52,260 bases of DNA from Janthinobacterium sp. (GCA_003133225.1 PKWL01000138.1:1-52260), one strand, 5' to 3'; shown: positions 18,608 through 28,898, counted from the first letter of the stretch. The notes: generated from the sequence alone by a model not told the origin. Program-made: numbers and translations.

Positions 18608-19462
18608 CTAGAAACCTAGAGAAAGCTGGGCCGTAAAAGTGTTAACAGTACGCTCGCCGCCAAAAGCAATTTTGGGGATGAATGAGAAGTTGATTCCAAG
18701 GCCGGTCTTTTTGTCCTCCACCGAGAGCATCGGCAACCCGGCCAACACGACGTGCATTTTCTCATCTCCATTCGAATTGACTATCGTTCGTCGCCAAAGC
18801 ATTGTGATGAATCCCCCATCAACACGGATTCGGTCCCGGTTGAGCAATGTCCACTGGTATGCAGAGCCCAGGTAAAACGATGGATTACCGAAACTGTCAC
18901 GAATCCAACCACCGAAATACCTACCAACAGAACCGGAGTCCCGGCGGTCGTACTCCAGTCCGAGACCGTAGTTATTTTCATCCCAGCCGTGACTGTAATT
19001 CGGGACGCCCTGCTGGCAGTCGGCGACCCAACTAGCCCGCTGGGCCGCCGTCGGAACGCTTCCAGCTGAACCCGACGGATACCGCTTTGGGTTCATTAAA
19101 TTTGCGCAGTCACCGCCATCGATCGCAACTAGTGGGCTTTGAGTGTAGGTGACACCTGTGACAGGGGCGCCTATCGTGGACATATGGTGACTAACCGCAA
19201 AACTCAGGAGCCTCCAGTTGGTATTGATTGGGTCCGAAAAAGGATTTGCCGGCACTGACATGTCAGGAGCTGTAGTGGGGACGACACCGGCGCTCACGTT
19301 CGCTATCCCAGGCACTGTTTGGCACCCGGCCGTGCCACTAACAGAGCTGCATGGCACCGTTGTGTCGGTGGCGCTTGTAGTGGCATCAGCGGCATGGCAG
19401 GTTCCAACCGCGCTTGCAAAAGCAATGACGAGTGCCATGAATAAAAGGCATAAGGTTGACAT
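18608..19462 (-). CDS. Secreted outer-membrane barrel-like protein of unknown family
   Basis: 284 residues from ATG 19462; an in-frame TTG 33 bases upstream is less likely. A clear signal peptide (STLCLLFMALVIAFASAVGTCHA) precedes a threonine/serine/proline-rich linker with two cysteines (about residues 30-80). The C-terminal half has alternating strands (NNYGLGLEYDRR, GGWIRDSFGNPSFYLGSAY) and ends AQLSLGF, with a terminal phenylalanine typical of BAM-assembled barrels. The general look recalls small lipid-A-modifying barrels such as PagP/PagL, but I cannot identify their catalytic residues, so no enzyme function is claimed. Confidence 0.6.
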   Translation of the reverse strand: MSTLCLLFMALVIAFASAVGTCHAADATTSATDTTVPCSSVSGTAGCQTVPGIANVSAGVVPTTAPDMSVPANPFSDPINTNWRLLSFAVSHHMSTIGAPVTGVTYTQSPLVAIDGGDCANLMNPKRYPSGSAGSVPTAAQRASWVADCQQGVPNYSHGWDENNYGLGLEYDRRDSGSVGRYFGGWIRDSFGNPSFYLGSAYQWTLLNRDRIRVDGGFITMLWRRTIVNSNGDEKMHVVLAGLPMLSVEDKKTGLGINFSFIPKIAFGGERTVNTFTAQLSLGF

Positions 19463-22064
19463 TCTATTTTCCGTAAATTGTGGTTTTATCTTCAACGGCT
19501 ACGAGGCCGAGAAAAATTGTGAAATACTAAAGATTGGAAGGAGCCGACACAAACCGCATCGCCTAATTATTTGGGCATGCCGTCGATCGCGCTGCCCGAG
19601 CGCTGATCATGGCGGCGCCGCGGCGCGAGATCGCCCCCGACTGCCAACATTTCCAGTCGAGGAAATAATTGCGATGTGGGTGCTCGATGACGAGTACCGG
19701 TGTTGCCCCTGAACACCTGCCGCTCTATTTCGCGCATTTTGGAGAATACGGAGATTCGTATTGGATCACACCACCGTGAGCTTTCACCATGAAAGCTTCC
19801 AGTTCATTAACTCAAAACGAAGTTACCAACCACTTCACATATTTTGCTGTAAAACAAATATCATATTTCCCCCATTCCCCAAAACCGGCAGGGGGCATAT
19901 CAACACCACCTCAATTCATATGGGGCGTAGGCTGCAGCGGCCTTCTATTGCCAAGGTTGCGGCCTTTAACACAATTGTTGCCTTGGGTAAAAACGGCAGG
20001 CTGGTCCTCTGAAGATCCACCGTCGTTCGATGCGAGTACTGAAGATGGCAAAATTGTCAGCAATACCTTGGCGCTTTTCGGTTTCTTAATTGCATTTGGG
20101 TCATAATGCTTTTTCCAAAACTTTACTTACGCCATCAAATTATTCTCCTAAATGTTAAATAAATTTGCTGTTAATTGCAATCAATATTTCATATTGTGAA
20201 ATATGCATCATTTTTTATCAACTACTGACGCGCTTATTCAGCCCCCTATCAGGCAGTAGCAGGAACGTTGCCAGCCCATGCACCGGTCAGCGCATCAAAC
20301 AGATTTTTCTTATTCTTAGGCAAGATAAAATTGTAGCAACTGCCATAACTAATATAAATCGTTTATCTTGTTTATAATCGGGGCGACGTGATGAAAAATT
20401 TGCTACGGGCTCCGCCTTGGAAACTTACCCACAGCTGCCGATTCAACACATAGCGTCCGCCCCCCGGATCAGTACTCAATCGGCATGGTGGTCGATATTC
20501 AAGGGGCGCCAACAAGCCGGGCAAGCATGTACGGCCAGGCGACGCAGCAACTGATTCCGTTTTTTTGAAGAGGCCTCTCTACCGTCCCTCCGCGCGCCCT
20601 CCGAGATTTTTTTGTTTCAGCTTGGCCATGCGAGGATCGCGTTGGGCTTGTTTGTTGCCCATGTTGGGTTAGACAATGAAGCGCGATACATCATTTAAAT
20701 AGTGATGCCAGCGGCGCCGACAGATGTGGGCCGGCGTCCGCTTGACGCCGGCACTTGATCGGTTGACCGAGAAAACGTTGTTGCTCGGGATTTCCGGCCA
20801 TAAATACGCGCCACGGTTCGCGTCGATCGTCGGCTCCCACGAGGCATGAAAGAAAAAAATTAGCGGGAGGGATTGCCATCCATCGTGGACTGGGGGCCGC
20901 GGTGCAACGGCAAGATACCGAAGTCGTTCATGGCCAATTCACCGCGCCTGGCATGCTATCCGTTCCAGGTCAGGGAAGCTGTCGAGGCGCTGCGCAAGCA
21001 TCAAAGTACACGGGCGGCACCTGATCCATAACGGCGATATTGTTGGCAACCGCCGGCACCAGAAGTTGCGCCGCCGTGGCCATGCAATTGACGATGGGTG
21101 GGGCAGCTATTTTTCCGCGGTTGCGCCGGGCGCCAAGCTTGTCCTCCGACCTTCGCACTGCTCTTTGGCTTGGACGCCGTCGGCCGACGATTCAGGCCGT
21201 CCGACGGACGGCGGCTAGCTGGAGTTTAGACTGTTAGCTCCCACCAAATTTTCGTAGACCGCCAAGTGCAGAAGCAACCTCAAGATCAGTACGCGTTTTT
21301 CAGAAATGTGCCGACTTTGACAAATTCAAAACCAGCATGGGCGGCGCCTTTTGCATGAAGCTAAGATAGCCAAACTTGGACGGCAACGTAAGCTAAATTT
21401 TTACGGTCCCACGGCTCGATCACTACATCGATCATCAATCCGGCAGAACTAGCAAAACGTCCATGCGGCGGTGGCACCCGTCAAGGCCAGGGTAGTCAAA
21501 GCGCCCAAACATCGGGCCCATTTATCTGACGTAAATCAACGGATACCGCGACGTATTGGGCTACTATTTATTCACTTTTTATGGTCGCGGTTTGATATCT
21601 TATCCTTGGCTAAAATAATATCAATTTGGCATGTTAAATGTTGCCTGGGACACTTATTTATTAGTCCTGCAATCGCGATTTTCGCCATAGACAGTGGTGC
21701 TAGTGACGTGCATAGTTCGCACCACACCTGAACATGGCTTGCGGCGGGCCTATGGCAAGGAAACCGTTTATCCGCACGGGACATGGTCGCGCCATGCGTT
21801 CCTTGCGGCAAAGGCGTTCACAAGGGCTGTGGCCGACTGGCGTGTTAGCGTCGAGGCAAGCGCCACCTTGCAAGGTGGAATCTCCGAGAATGGATCGCCG
21901 CCTGGCGCCGACGGCACCGGCCAGAAACTCAGATTTAACAGCCGCAAAATGGCGAAGCCAGCATCAAAAAAATTCCAGGACGGCCCAGCTCCAAAAGCCG
22001 TGACCGCTTCGCGCTCGGTTCCATTTCACCCCGCCAGCAGTACCGGGCCATTCGGGAGCGGCAA
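19463..22064. other. Gene-poor stretch of 2.6 kb
   Basis: No credible gene. Parts (about 20100-20380 and 21560-21690) are A+T-rich. A 27-codon basic ORF on the minus strand (20579-20662, MGNKQAQRDPRMAKLKQKN...) lacks a ribosome binding site and is doubtful. The remaining ORFs lack domains and start signals. Decayed genes or foreign DNA are possible, but I see no recognisable fragment. Confidence 0.4.
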
Positions 22065-23087
22065 ATGAAAAAAATGAAGGCGGTTCAGGTCAGCGGGCCC
22101 GGCGCCCAATTTGAAATTGTAGAAAGAGAAATTCCAGAGCCTGGGGAAAATGAGGTTCTCATCCGCGTGCAGGCTTGCGGCATTTGTCATGGCGACGCAT
22201 TGGCCCTGCAAGGAAATTATCCGGGTCTAAAGTATCCGATCATACCGGGGCACGAGGTGGTTGGAATGATTGCATCGAGCGGAGCGCAAGCTGCCGTTTT
22301 TTGGCGCCCCGGTCAGCGCGTTGGCGTTGGATGGCATGGCGGCCACTGCGGTCAATGCGTGGCTTGTCAACGGGGAGACAGTTGGAACTGCCCGCAATGG
22401 TTAATCACCGGTCTTTCCTGCGATGGCGGTTATGCTGAATACATGATCACGCGCCAGGAGGCCGTTTACTCTATTCCAGAGGAATATTCCTCGGCTCAAG
22501 CGGCACCCCTTCTTTGCGCGGGAAATACCGTGTTTGGCGCTCTCAAAAATAGCACCGCCAAAGGCGGGGATTTGGTTGCGGTCGCCGGAATTGGTGGCCT
22601 CGGGCACCTGGCTATCCAATACGCACGAAAGTTGGGATACAAAACCGTCGCGCTTTCTCGTGGGCAAGATAAAAAAGCACTGGCCTTGAAACTGGGCGCT
22701 CATATTTTTTTAGATACAAGTACGGACCAAGCGGGCGCGGAGTTGCAAAAATTGGGCGGCGCCCACCTGATTCTTTGCACCGCGCCCGATAGCAAATTGA
22801 TCTCGGCCCTGTTGCCAGGCCTTGCCCGCGCCGGAAAAATGATGATTGTTTCCTTTTCCCAGGGCATGCTTGAGATTCCCCACAACCTCTTGTTGGGGAC
22901 CGCCATCAGCGTTTCCGGATGGGTTGGTGGGCGAGTGGATGAGGCTCTTCATTTCAGCGCCTTAGCAGGAATTACTCCCATGATTGAAGAATTTCCACTT
23001 GAAAGAGTCAACGAAGCGTTTAAAAAAATGATCGATTCCGCGGTTCATTTTCGAGCCGTATTGACAATGGGACATCAGCATGACTGA
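22065..23087 (+). CDS. Zinc-dependent alcohol dehydrogenase (MDR family)
   Basis: 340 residues, with GGGAGCGG just upstream of the ATG. The N-terminal GroES-like catalytic domain has Cys38 (CGICHGD), His in IPGHEVVG, and the four structural-zinc cysteines in GGHCGQCVACQRGDSWNC. The Rossmann domain has VAGIGGLGHLAIQYA. It probably oxidises an alcohol or reduces an aldehyde with NAD(P). The residue after Cys-x-x-Cys-His is Gly, where many relatives have Ser or Thr for proton relay, so activity or substrate range may differ. It overlaps the nitroreductase gene by 8 bp, implying co-translation and perhaps a shared detoxification role. Confidence 0.88.
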   Translation: MKKMKAVQVSGPGAQFEIVEREIPEPGENEVLIRVQACGICHGDALALQGNYPGLKYPIIPGHEVVGMIASSGAQAAVFWRPGQRVGVGWHGGHCGQCVACQRGDSWNCPQWLITGLSCDGGYAEYMITRQEAVYSIPEEYSSAQAAPLLCAGNTVFGALKNSTAKGGDLVAVAGIGGLGHLAIQYARKLGYKTVALSRGQDKKALALKLGAHIFLDTSTDQAGAELQKLGGAHLILCTAPDSKLISALLPGLARAGKMMIVSFSQGMLEIPHNLLLGTAISVSGWVGGRVDEALHFSALAGITPMIEEFPLERVNEAFKKMIDSAVHFRAVLTMGHQHD

Positions 23088-23817
23088 CATTCTCGACCTT
23101 ATTCAAAGAAGGCGCTCGTCGCGAGTCCCGTTTGATCCGGATCGCAAGGTTGCCGCCGAAGCTCTGAAGAAAATATTGGCGGCCGCCGCGTGGTCGCCGA
23201 CGGCGCACAACATGCAAAATTTTGAGGTGATTGTTGTCGACGACGTAGCCCAATTGCGTGCCATCGGTGACATCAAGGCAGAAATTTCTGACGTCTTCGT
23301 ACGCGAAAATTATGAGCAGCTTTCATTTTCTGAGGAGGAGCTTCGGCGCAAGAAAACCGGGCTGCTGGCAGCGATGTTTCCGCCTTCTTGGCGCGATCCG
23401 AACATGTTTGCCAGGTTGGAAGAAGTCGCCTATGCCGAGGGGCCCTCGTTCATGAAAAATACCATTCGCGACTGCGCGGCGCTACTCTTGGTGACTTATG
23501 ACTCGACCAAACGGGCTCCCGCATCAGAGGGAAATATTCTTGGCTTAATCAGCTTGGGCTGTGTCATGCAAAACATGTGGTTGATGGCGGAGGCGTTGGG
23601 GATCGGCGCACAGGTGTTAAGCGCCTTCAGTTCCGAACGAATTGAACATGAAACGAAGAAAATACTTTCGATTCCCGCCCATTTGAAGATCGGATTCGCT
23701 CTACGCTTAGGGTATCCAAAAGAAGAATCGATTGATCATCTTAATAAGTATCTGCGGGTAAGACGTGATGTCGGAGATTTTGCGCATCGTAATAAGTACG
23801 GGAGCAGAATTGATTGA
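23080..23817 (+). CDS. Nitroreductase-family flavoprotein
   Basis: 245 residues. The N-terminal IQRRRSSRVPFD is the conserved FMN-phosphate-binding arginine cluster. AAAWSPTAHNMQNFEVIVV and the later LISLGCVMQNMWLMAEALGIGAQVLS are typical of the family. Such enzymes reduce nitro groups, quinones or enones using NAD(P)H. There is no signal peptide. The start codon lies within the end of the dehydrogenase gene, so the two are likely one transcript. The exact substrate is not predictable. Confidence 0.88.
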   Translation: MTDILDLIQRRRSSRVPFDPDRKVAAEALKKILAAAAWSPTAHNMQNFEVIVVDDVAQLRAIGDIKAEISDVFVRENYEQLSFSEEELRRKKTGLLAAMFPPSWRDPNMFARLEEVAYAEGPSFMKNTIRDCAALLLVTYDSTKRAPASEGNILGLISLGCVMQNMWLMAEALGIGAQVLSAFSSERIEHETKKILSIPAHLKIGFALRLGYPKEESIDHLNKYLRVRRDVGDFAHRNKYGSRID

Positions 23818-24373
23818 ATGCGGCATGGCTGCGCCCGTCTATTTGAACACCTGTCAGCGCATTCCCCTTCGTGGCTGGCGGCCAATTGAATCGGCGCCCC
23901 CGGCTTGGAGGGCGCGCTGCGCGCAACCCATCATTTCGCCTAGAACTTTGCCGTGACGAGGAACCAGCCGGCGCTGCACGCTAATCAAGCTGCACCTCGA
24001 CTTCGCAGCACAACGCAAGTCAGTTCATGCGGCTGCTGCGAATCACCACGCTCGCCCTAAATTCGGCGCTCGTCGGTGGTGTGCAAGGCATGAATCTTAG
24101 TGCGGCGCCGTGGCCGGTCACACTCGGCCCGATTTGGGATACTCTAACTTTCATTGCAAAAGGTCGCGGCAGGCAGCTTCTCATCTCCCCGTTCATTCGC
24201 CATTGATAAGCGCTGGGCCGGGCGCCACAGGTTTTTCAACTGTTTCACGCCGCCCGTAAAAAAAATGCCATGGGGTTTTGCCACGCGCCGGATCGACGGG
24301 TGTAATAACATTTCAAATGACTAACTAAGATGACTAAGCATCGTTACGGGCCGGTGCAACTAGCCGCAGCCGA
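23818..24373. other. Intergenic gap between convergent genes
   Basis: About 555 bp with no credible ORF. The hairpin-like AAAAAAATGCC/GGGGTTTTG region near 24256-24280 is too imperfect to call a terminator. Confidence 0.35.
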
Positions 24374-24712
24374 TCACGCTCCATCATCGAGCAGATTGCG
24401 CTTGATATAGGCCTTGACGGTATGGTTTAATATCCCGGGCGGGGCTATGGCATTTAACTCAATTTCGCCAATGGTGCTTGGCCCGCCAAAATTCCAGGCG
24501 AATGTTTTATCGCCGACGACAAATTTAACGACGTCGCCCCGGGTCACGTTAACATAAGCCGTATCCGGGCCAATAATTATCGTCCGATTCGCCGTCGCTG
24601 GCGCCGCAGCCTGGCCCAAAAGAGCGGCGTGATTATCCGCCGCAAATGCCGACAAAGTTGTGCCGCCCAATATTAACGTTGCCGCGCAAATTAAAAAAAT
24701 CTTCTGTTTCAT
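24374..24712 (-). CDS. CzcE-like periplasmic heavy-metal protein
   Basis: 112 residues with GGAGCG before the ATG and a clear signal peptide (MKQKIFLICAATLILGGTTLSAFA). The mature part has the CzcE-family pattern: TIIIGPDTAYVNVTRGDVVKFVVGDKTFAWNFGG, then ELNAIAPPGILNHTVKAYI. CzcE of Cupriavidus binds copper and other metals in the periplasm; other family members occur singly, as here, often near metal resistance genes. No czc genes adjoin, and the copper module lies 18 kb away. The family call is good; the metal is not known. Confidence 0.8.
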   Translation of the reverse strand: MKQKIFLICAATLILGGTTLSAFAADNHAALLGQAAAPATANRTIIIGPDTAYVNVTRGDVVKFVVGDKTFAWNFGGPSTIGEIELNAIAPPGILNHTVKAYIKRNLLDDGA

Positions 24713-25169
24713 GACTCGCTCCAGTTTGGAAAAAATTGGTGCCTCCGGTCATTTCATCCAGAACTGCACACGGTAATAGTATGCAGAAAGGCGGGTTATT
24801 CAGGCATTAAACATTTTTAATATTTCAAGCTACCCGGCAGCGCGGCTGTTTGAGAAGGGGGTGGCCGACGGTGGCCACGGCAGGTGGCGTTAGAGCGCAC
24901 GAACCGGATACGCGTAGCGCTAATGAAAACGACTCGCTCGAATTGGCTGCATGGGCCGAGACCTTGCCCAAATCAGGCCACACTATGGACGAGGCCTGGG
25001 CAGCAGGCGACGGATTCCCCGATATTGTAGAGCATGGTCTGGCCACGAGTGCGCAAGCTGAACGCCCCCCTTGCGGCGCACACCGGCTGCTGGTGCGGGC
25101 GCGGCGCTGCGCCGCCCTTAGCCCTCGCGACCTGGCGCCGTTTGGCGCCTTCCGCCTATGCAAGTGCCA
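24713..25169. other. Intergenic gap
   Basis: About 455 bp. ORFs are open on both strands for 100 or more codons because of high G+C, but none has a ribosome binding site or a recognisable domain. I see no terminator with a T run after the transsulfuration operon. Confidence 0.35.
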
Positions 25170-26378
25170 TCAGATCGCATTCAAGGCACGGCGCAAATCG
25201 CGGCGCAAGTCTTCGACATTTTCTATCCCAACCGACAATCGAACCAGCGCATCACTGATGCCGAGCAGCGCGCGCTGCTCGGGCGGAATAGTCGCATGCG
25301 TCATGATCGCTGGGTGTTCAATCAAGCTTTCAACTCCGCCCAGACTCTCGGCCAGTGAAAAAATCTCGCAGCCCTCGAGAAAGCGCCGGGCGCCGGCCAG
25401 ATCGGTGTTCAGTTCAACCGAAATGATGCCGCCAAAGCCTTCCATCTGGCGTAGCGCCAGCGCATGCTGCGGGTGCGATTTCAGCCCCGGATAAAACACG
25501 CGTTTGATTTCCGGCTGGTGCTCCAGCCATTTGGCCAGCTCGAGCGCATTCGAGCAATGCCGCTCGAGGCGCAAGGCCAGCGTTTTCACGCCGCGCAGCG
25601 CGAGGAAGCTGTCGAACGGCCCGGCAATCGCGCCGACCGAATTTTGCAAGAACGCCAGTTGCGCGCGCCACGCCGCCTGGTGCGGTTCGCCGCCGACAAT
25701 CGCGATGCCGCCAATGATGTCGGAGTGGCCGTTCAAATACTTGGTGGTAGAGTGGACCACGATATCAAAGCCCGATTCCAGCGGCCGCTGCACGCACGGG
25801 CTGGCGAAGGTATTGTCGGCCACGGCAATGATGCCACGGGCCCGGCAGATTGCCGCGAGCGCCCGCAAGTCGGCCAGTTTAAGCATCGGGTTGGTCGGCG
25901 TCTCGACCCATACCATGCGCGTATCGGGCTGAATCGCCGCCAGAAGTTTTTCCGGATCGGTCAGATCGACATAGCTAAAGCGTAGGCCGGCGCTGCGCTT
26001 GCGCACCCGCTCAAACAGGCGGTAGGTGCCGCCATACATGTCGTCGCCGGCAATGATGTGGGCGCCGGAATCGGCGATCTCAAGCACGGTGGCGATCGCC
26101 GCCAAGCCCGAGGCAAAGGCAAAAGCCTGCGCCCCTCCTTCCAGATCAGCCACGCAGCGCTCGAGCGCCCAGCGCGTCGGATTATGCGAGCGCCCGTAGT
26201 CGAGGCCCTTGTTGACGCCTGGACTGTCTTGCACATAGGTCGAAGTGGCATAAATGGGCGGCATAATGGCGCCCGTCGACGGGTCGGGCGCTTGCCCGGC
26301 GTGAATCACGCGGGTCGCCATATGGCTCTTATGCTCTAGCGCTGGCGGCTTGTCCGCGTTGGGATGAGTTGGTCTCAA
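25170..26378 (-). CDS. Cystathionine gamma-lyase/gamma-synthase family enzyme
   Basis: 402 residues from a TTG that overlaps the upstream stop (TTGA), with CAGGA 9 bp before it; an ATG 57 bases in would also work. It is a Cys/Met-metabolism PLP enzyme: YGRSHNPTRWALE (phosphate-binding Tyr/Arg), FASGLAAI, the PLP Asp in AVADNTFASP, Schiff-base Lys213 in STTKYLNGHSD and the C-terminal SLGGVESLIEHPAIMTHA. With the cystathionine beta-synthase gene directly upstream and overlapping, the pair most likely performs reverse transsulfuration (homocysteine to cysteine), which favours the gamma-lyase reading over the synthase. Confidence 0.88.
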   Translation of the reverse strand: MRPTHPNADKPPALEHKSHMATRVIHAGQAPDPSTGAIMPPIYATSTYVQDSPGVNKGLDYGRSHNPTRWALERCVADLEGGAQAFAFASGLAAIATVLEIADSGAHIIAGDDMYGGTYRLFERVRKRSAGLRFSYVDLTDPEKLLAAIQPDTRMVWVETPTNPMLKLADLRALAAICRARGIIAVADNTFASPCVQRPLESGFDIVVHSTTKYLNGHSDIIGGIAIVGGEPHQAAWRAQLAFLQNSVGAIAGPFDSFLALRGVKTLALRLERHCSNALELAKWLEHQPEIKRVFYPGLKSHPQHALALRQMEGFGGIISVELNTDLAGARRFLEGCEIFSLAESLGGVESLIEHPAIMTHATIPPEQRALLGISDALVRLSVGIENVEDLRRDLRRALNAI

Positions 26379-27751
26379 GATAGTGTCCTGCGCAAGTGGT
26401 TAAGAAGGTCGAAGCGGGTAATCAATCCATAGAAACGGGTATCGTCGGCAACGACTGCCACCAGCCCGCGCCCGAGCGTATCGCGCAAACTTGGCAGGCT
26501 CGCATCCGGTTTCAAAGTCTCGATGCGCATCGTCATCGTGCCACCCACCAGAGCGTGAAATCCGGAGGGCTCGGCGGCGACCTTGAGTAACAAATCGGAT
26601 TCGTCAAGAATGCCGACCAGGCGGCCTTGATCTAGCACTGGCAATTGCGACAGATCGGCGCTGCGCATCCGATTGAAGGCGGTCATCAAGGTGTCGGAAG
26701 GGGCCACGCTGATGACGTCGCCGTCATCGAAGCGGCGCCCGATCAAGTCGCGCAGATCGCCATACACGGGCCGCTGCAGCAACCCTTGGTCGATCATCCA
26801 GCCGTCGTTATAGACCTTCGACAGGTAGCGGGTACCCGTGTCGCACACAAAACTGAGCACGCGCTTTGGCGTCGTTTGCGCGCGGCAGTATCTGAGCGCG
26901 GCGGCCAGCAGCGTGCCGGTCGATGAGCCGCCGAGTAGGCCCTCCTCGCGCAGCAAGGTGCGCGCGCAGGCGAAGCTTTCCTCGTCGCTGATGGTGTAGG
27001 CGTGGCGCACGCCGCTCAGGTCGGCGATGGCGGGCACGAAATCCTCGCCGATGCCCTCGACCGCCCAGGAGCCGCTAGTTTCAGCTATGTGGCCGGTCAA
27101 GACGTACTGCGCCAGAATCGACCCTTTTGGATCGGCCAGCACGAATTCCAGCGCCGGCTGCACCTTGCGGAAAAAACGCGTCAAGCCAGTTAGCGTGCCG
27201 GACGAGCCGACGCCGGCCACGATCGCATCCAATTGGTGGCCACACTGGGCCCAAATTTCCGGCGCCGTCCCCGTTTCGTGGGCCAGAGGATTGGCGGGAT
27301 TATTGAACTGGTCCGCAAAAAAAGCCCCGGGCAGTTCGCTTGCCAAGCGCGCCGCATAGTCCTGGTAGTACTCGGGATGGCCTTTCGCCACATCCGAGCG
27401 GGTCAGGTGCACTTCGGCGCCCAGCGCCTTCAAATGCAGAATTTTTTCGGCCGACATCTTGTCTGGCACCACCAACACGACGCGATATCCTTTGACCCGG
27501 GCCACCAGTGCCAAGCCAAGTCCGGTGTTGCCGGCGGTCGCTTCCACCACCACGCCGCCCGGCTTCAGACGGCCATCCGCTTCTGCCGTTTCGATCATCG
27601 CCAGGGCAATCCGGTCCTTGATCGAGCCGCCGGGGTTTTGCGATTCCAGTTTCAGAAAAAGACGGCAGGGGCCGGTGTCGATACGCGTGACTTCAACTAG
27701 CGGCGTGTTGCCGATCAGCCCGAATACCGCAGGTGTCGTTTGGTTTTGCAT
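26375..27751 (-). CDS. Cystathionine beta-synthase with C-terminal CBS domain pair
   Basis: 458 residues from ATG 27751 (GAAAGG upstream); a TTG 12 bases earlier is less likely. The fold-type II PLP domain (1-320) contains IGNTPLVEV, the Schiff-base Lys45 in GGSIKDRIA, the substrate loop EATAGNTGLGLA and the glycine-rich phosphate loop GVGSSGTLTG. Two CBS motifs occupy about 335-455, starting at DVISVAPSDTLMTAFNRM; they commonly bind adenosyl ligands for control. There is no N-terminal haem domain. The enzyme condenses serine with homocysteine. It is coupled to the gamma-lyase-like gene. Confidence 0.9.
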   Translation of the reverse strand: MQNQTTPAVFGLIGNTPLVEVTRIDTGPCRLFLKLESQNPGGSIKDRIALAMIETAEADGRLKPGGVVVEATAGNTGLGLALVARVKGYRVVLVVPDKMSAEKILHLKALGAEVHLTRSDVAKGHPEYYQDYAARLASELPGAFFADQFNNPANPLAHETGTAPEIWAQCGHQLDAIVAGVGSSGTLTGLTRFFRKVQPALEFVLADPKGSILAQYVLTGHIAETSGSWAVEGIGEDFVPAIADLSGVRHAYTISDEESFACARTLLREEGLLGGSSTGTLLAAALRYCRAQTTPKRVLSFVCDTGTRYLSKVYNDGWMIDQGLLQRPVYGDLRDLIGRRFDDGDVISVAPSDTLMTAFNRMRSADLSQLPVLDQGRLVGILDESDLLLKVAAEPSGFHALVGGTMTMRIETLKPDASLPSLRDTLGRGLVAVVADDTRFYGLITRFDLLNHLRRTLS

Positions 27752-28346
27752 GAGACCTTTCAAAACGCAAAAAACGGTTCGGCAACAACATCTTGATGAC
27801 GCGCCACCGCCTCACACGTACTTTAACTATAGGCGCGTCATCTGCTTTTGAAAGACTATTTTAAGAAACCGACCCGTTCTAATGGATTGGGCGAACACAG
27901 GTCCCACGCTCAGATCGACGTGCCACTAAAGCAATGATTCAATCGGCTGAGCATAGCACCGGCTCTGCCGCAGCCAGAACGAATAAAACAGCGCAAGGAT
28001 ATGCGGAAAATGTCGCATCAATCATCCCCAACCGCCTTGCCTTGGCGAAACGGCTAGTGCGAGGCAGGCGCAGAAAACGCGGCGTTCTCTGCCCATCAAG
28101 GTCAACTGGATAAATAGCAGCGCCATCAACTGAGGCTGCGCCGTCATTCCGATGGCGGCGGACCCAGGTTGTGTCGCGTCCAACGCTCGTGTTTTTCACA
28201 TTTCGCGATAGCTGACGCACCGATGACATTTTGTTTAAAATACGTATATATTCATGACGGCATAGAGACGCGCGCACGGTGGCGCTTGCGCGAAATTTTG
28301 ATCGCAGGCCAAACAAGGTCGGCCGATACATTAAACGAGAACATCC
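27752..28346. other. Divergent intergenic region
   Basis: About 595 bp between the divergently transcribed cystathionine beta-synthase and DsbA-like genes. It should hold both promoters. An A+T-rich patch at 28228-28256 precedes the plus-strand gene. I found no SAM riboswitch-like structure upstream of the transsulfuration operon. An ORF running through it on the minus strand is without domain content. Confidence 0.4.
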
Positions 28347-28898
28347 ATGACAAGCGATAAACATGATCCAGACACGGTCACGGGACTGCTTGCGACCGAC
28401 CACAGCACGGGTTCTGAGCATGCTGCGCTGACTTTGCTCGAGTATGGCGACTATGAATGCCCGAGCTGCAGCGCGGCAGAGCCCGTTACCCAGCATGTGG
28501 TGCTCACGTTCGGCAGCCGAATGCGGTTTGTTTATAGGCACTACCCCCTTGTTGAAGTTCATCCGCACGCCGAGTTGGCCGCGGAAGCGGCAGAGGCGGC
28601 GGCCGCGCAAGGCAAGTTCTGGGACATGCACCACTTGCTATTTACGCATTCGCGACACTTAAAACTGGGCGCGCTGACACGCTATGCCGAGATGCTCGAT
28701 CTCGACATGCGGCGATTCAATAGCGAGATGAGCGACCGCATCTATTTGCAACGCGTGCAAGAACACCGCCGTTCCGGCGAGCACATCGGTCTTCATGCAT
28801 CACCCAGTTTTTTTCTGAACGGTGCGTTGGTCGACGTTTCTTTCGGCCTCGAGCGCCTTGAGAGCGCAATTCGGGTGGCGTTGGGCGAAAAAAAATGA
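28347..28898 (+). CDS. DsbA-family thioredoxin-like oxidoreductase (cytoplasmic type)
   Basis: 183 residues. The thioredoxin-like active site is Cys38-Pro-Ser-Cys41 in EYGDYECPSC. The helical insertion follows (HPHAELAAEAAEAAAAQGKFWDMHHLLF begins near 75) and the cis-proline loop is HASPSFFLNG. No signal peptide is present, unlike classical DsbA. It fits the group of NhaA-like/FrnE-like proteins with a thioredoxin_4 domain. A role in redox handling of thiols in the cytosol is likely, but the partner is unknown. It stands alone on the plus strand. Confidence 0.85.
   Translation: MTSDKHDPDTVTGLLATDHSTGSEHAALTLLEYGDYECPSCSAAEPVTQHVVLTFGSRMRFVYRHYPLVEVHPHAELAAEAAEAAAAQGKFWDMHHLLFTHSRHLKLGALTRYAEMLDLDMRRFNSEMSDRIYLQRVQEHRRSGEHIGLHASPSFFLNGALVDVSFGLERLESAIRVALGEKK

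Noticed and set aside
20579..20662. 27-codon basic ORF on the minus strand
   Set aside because: No ribosome binding site and no known relative that I can name, so noted only in the gap description.
24825..25163. Overlapping open frames on both strands in the gap before the transsulfuration operon
   Set aside because: No ribosome binding site or recognisable domain. High G+C makes such frames common.
27752..28346. SAM riboswitch upstream of the cystathionine beta-synthase gene
   Set aside because: I looked for a conserved multi-helix leader followed by a terminator and saw none.
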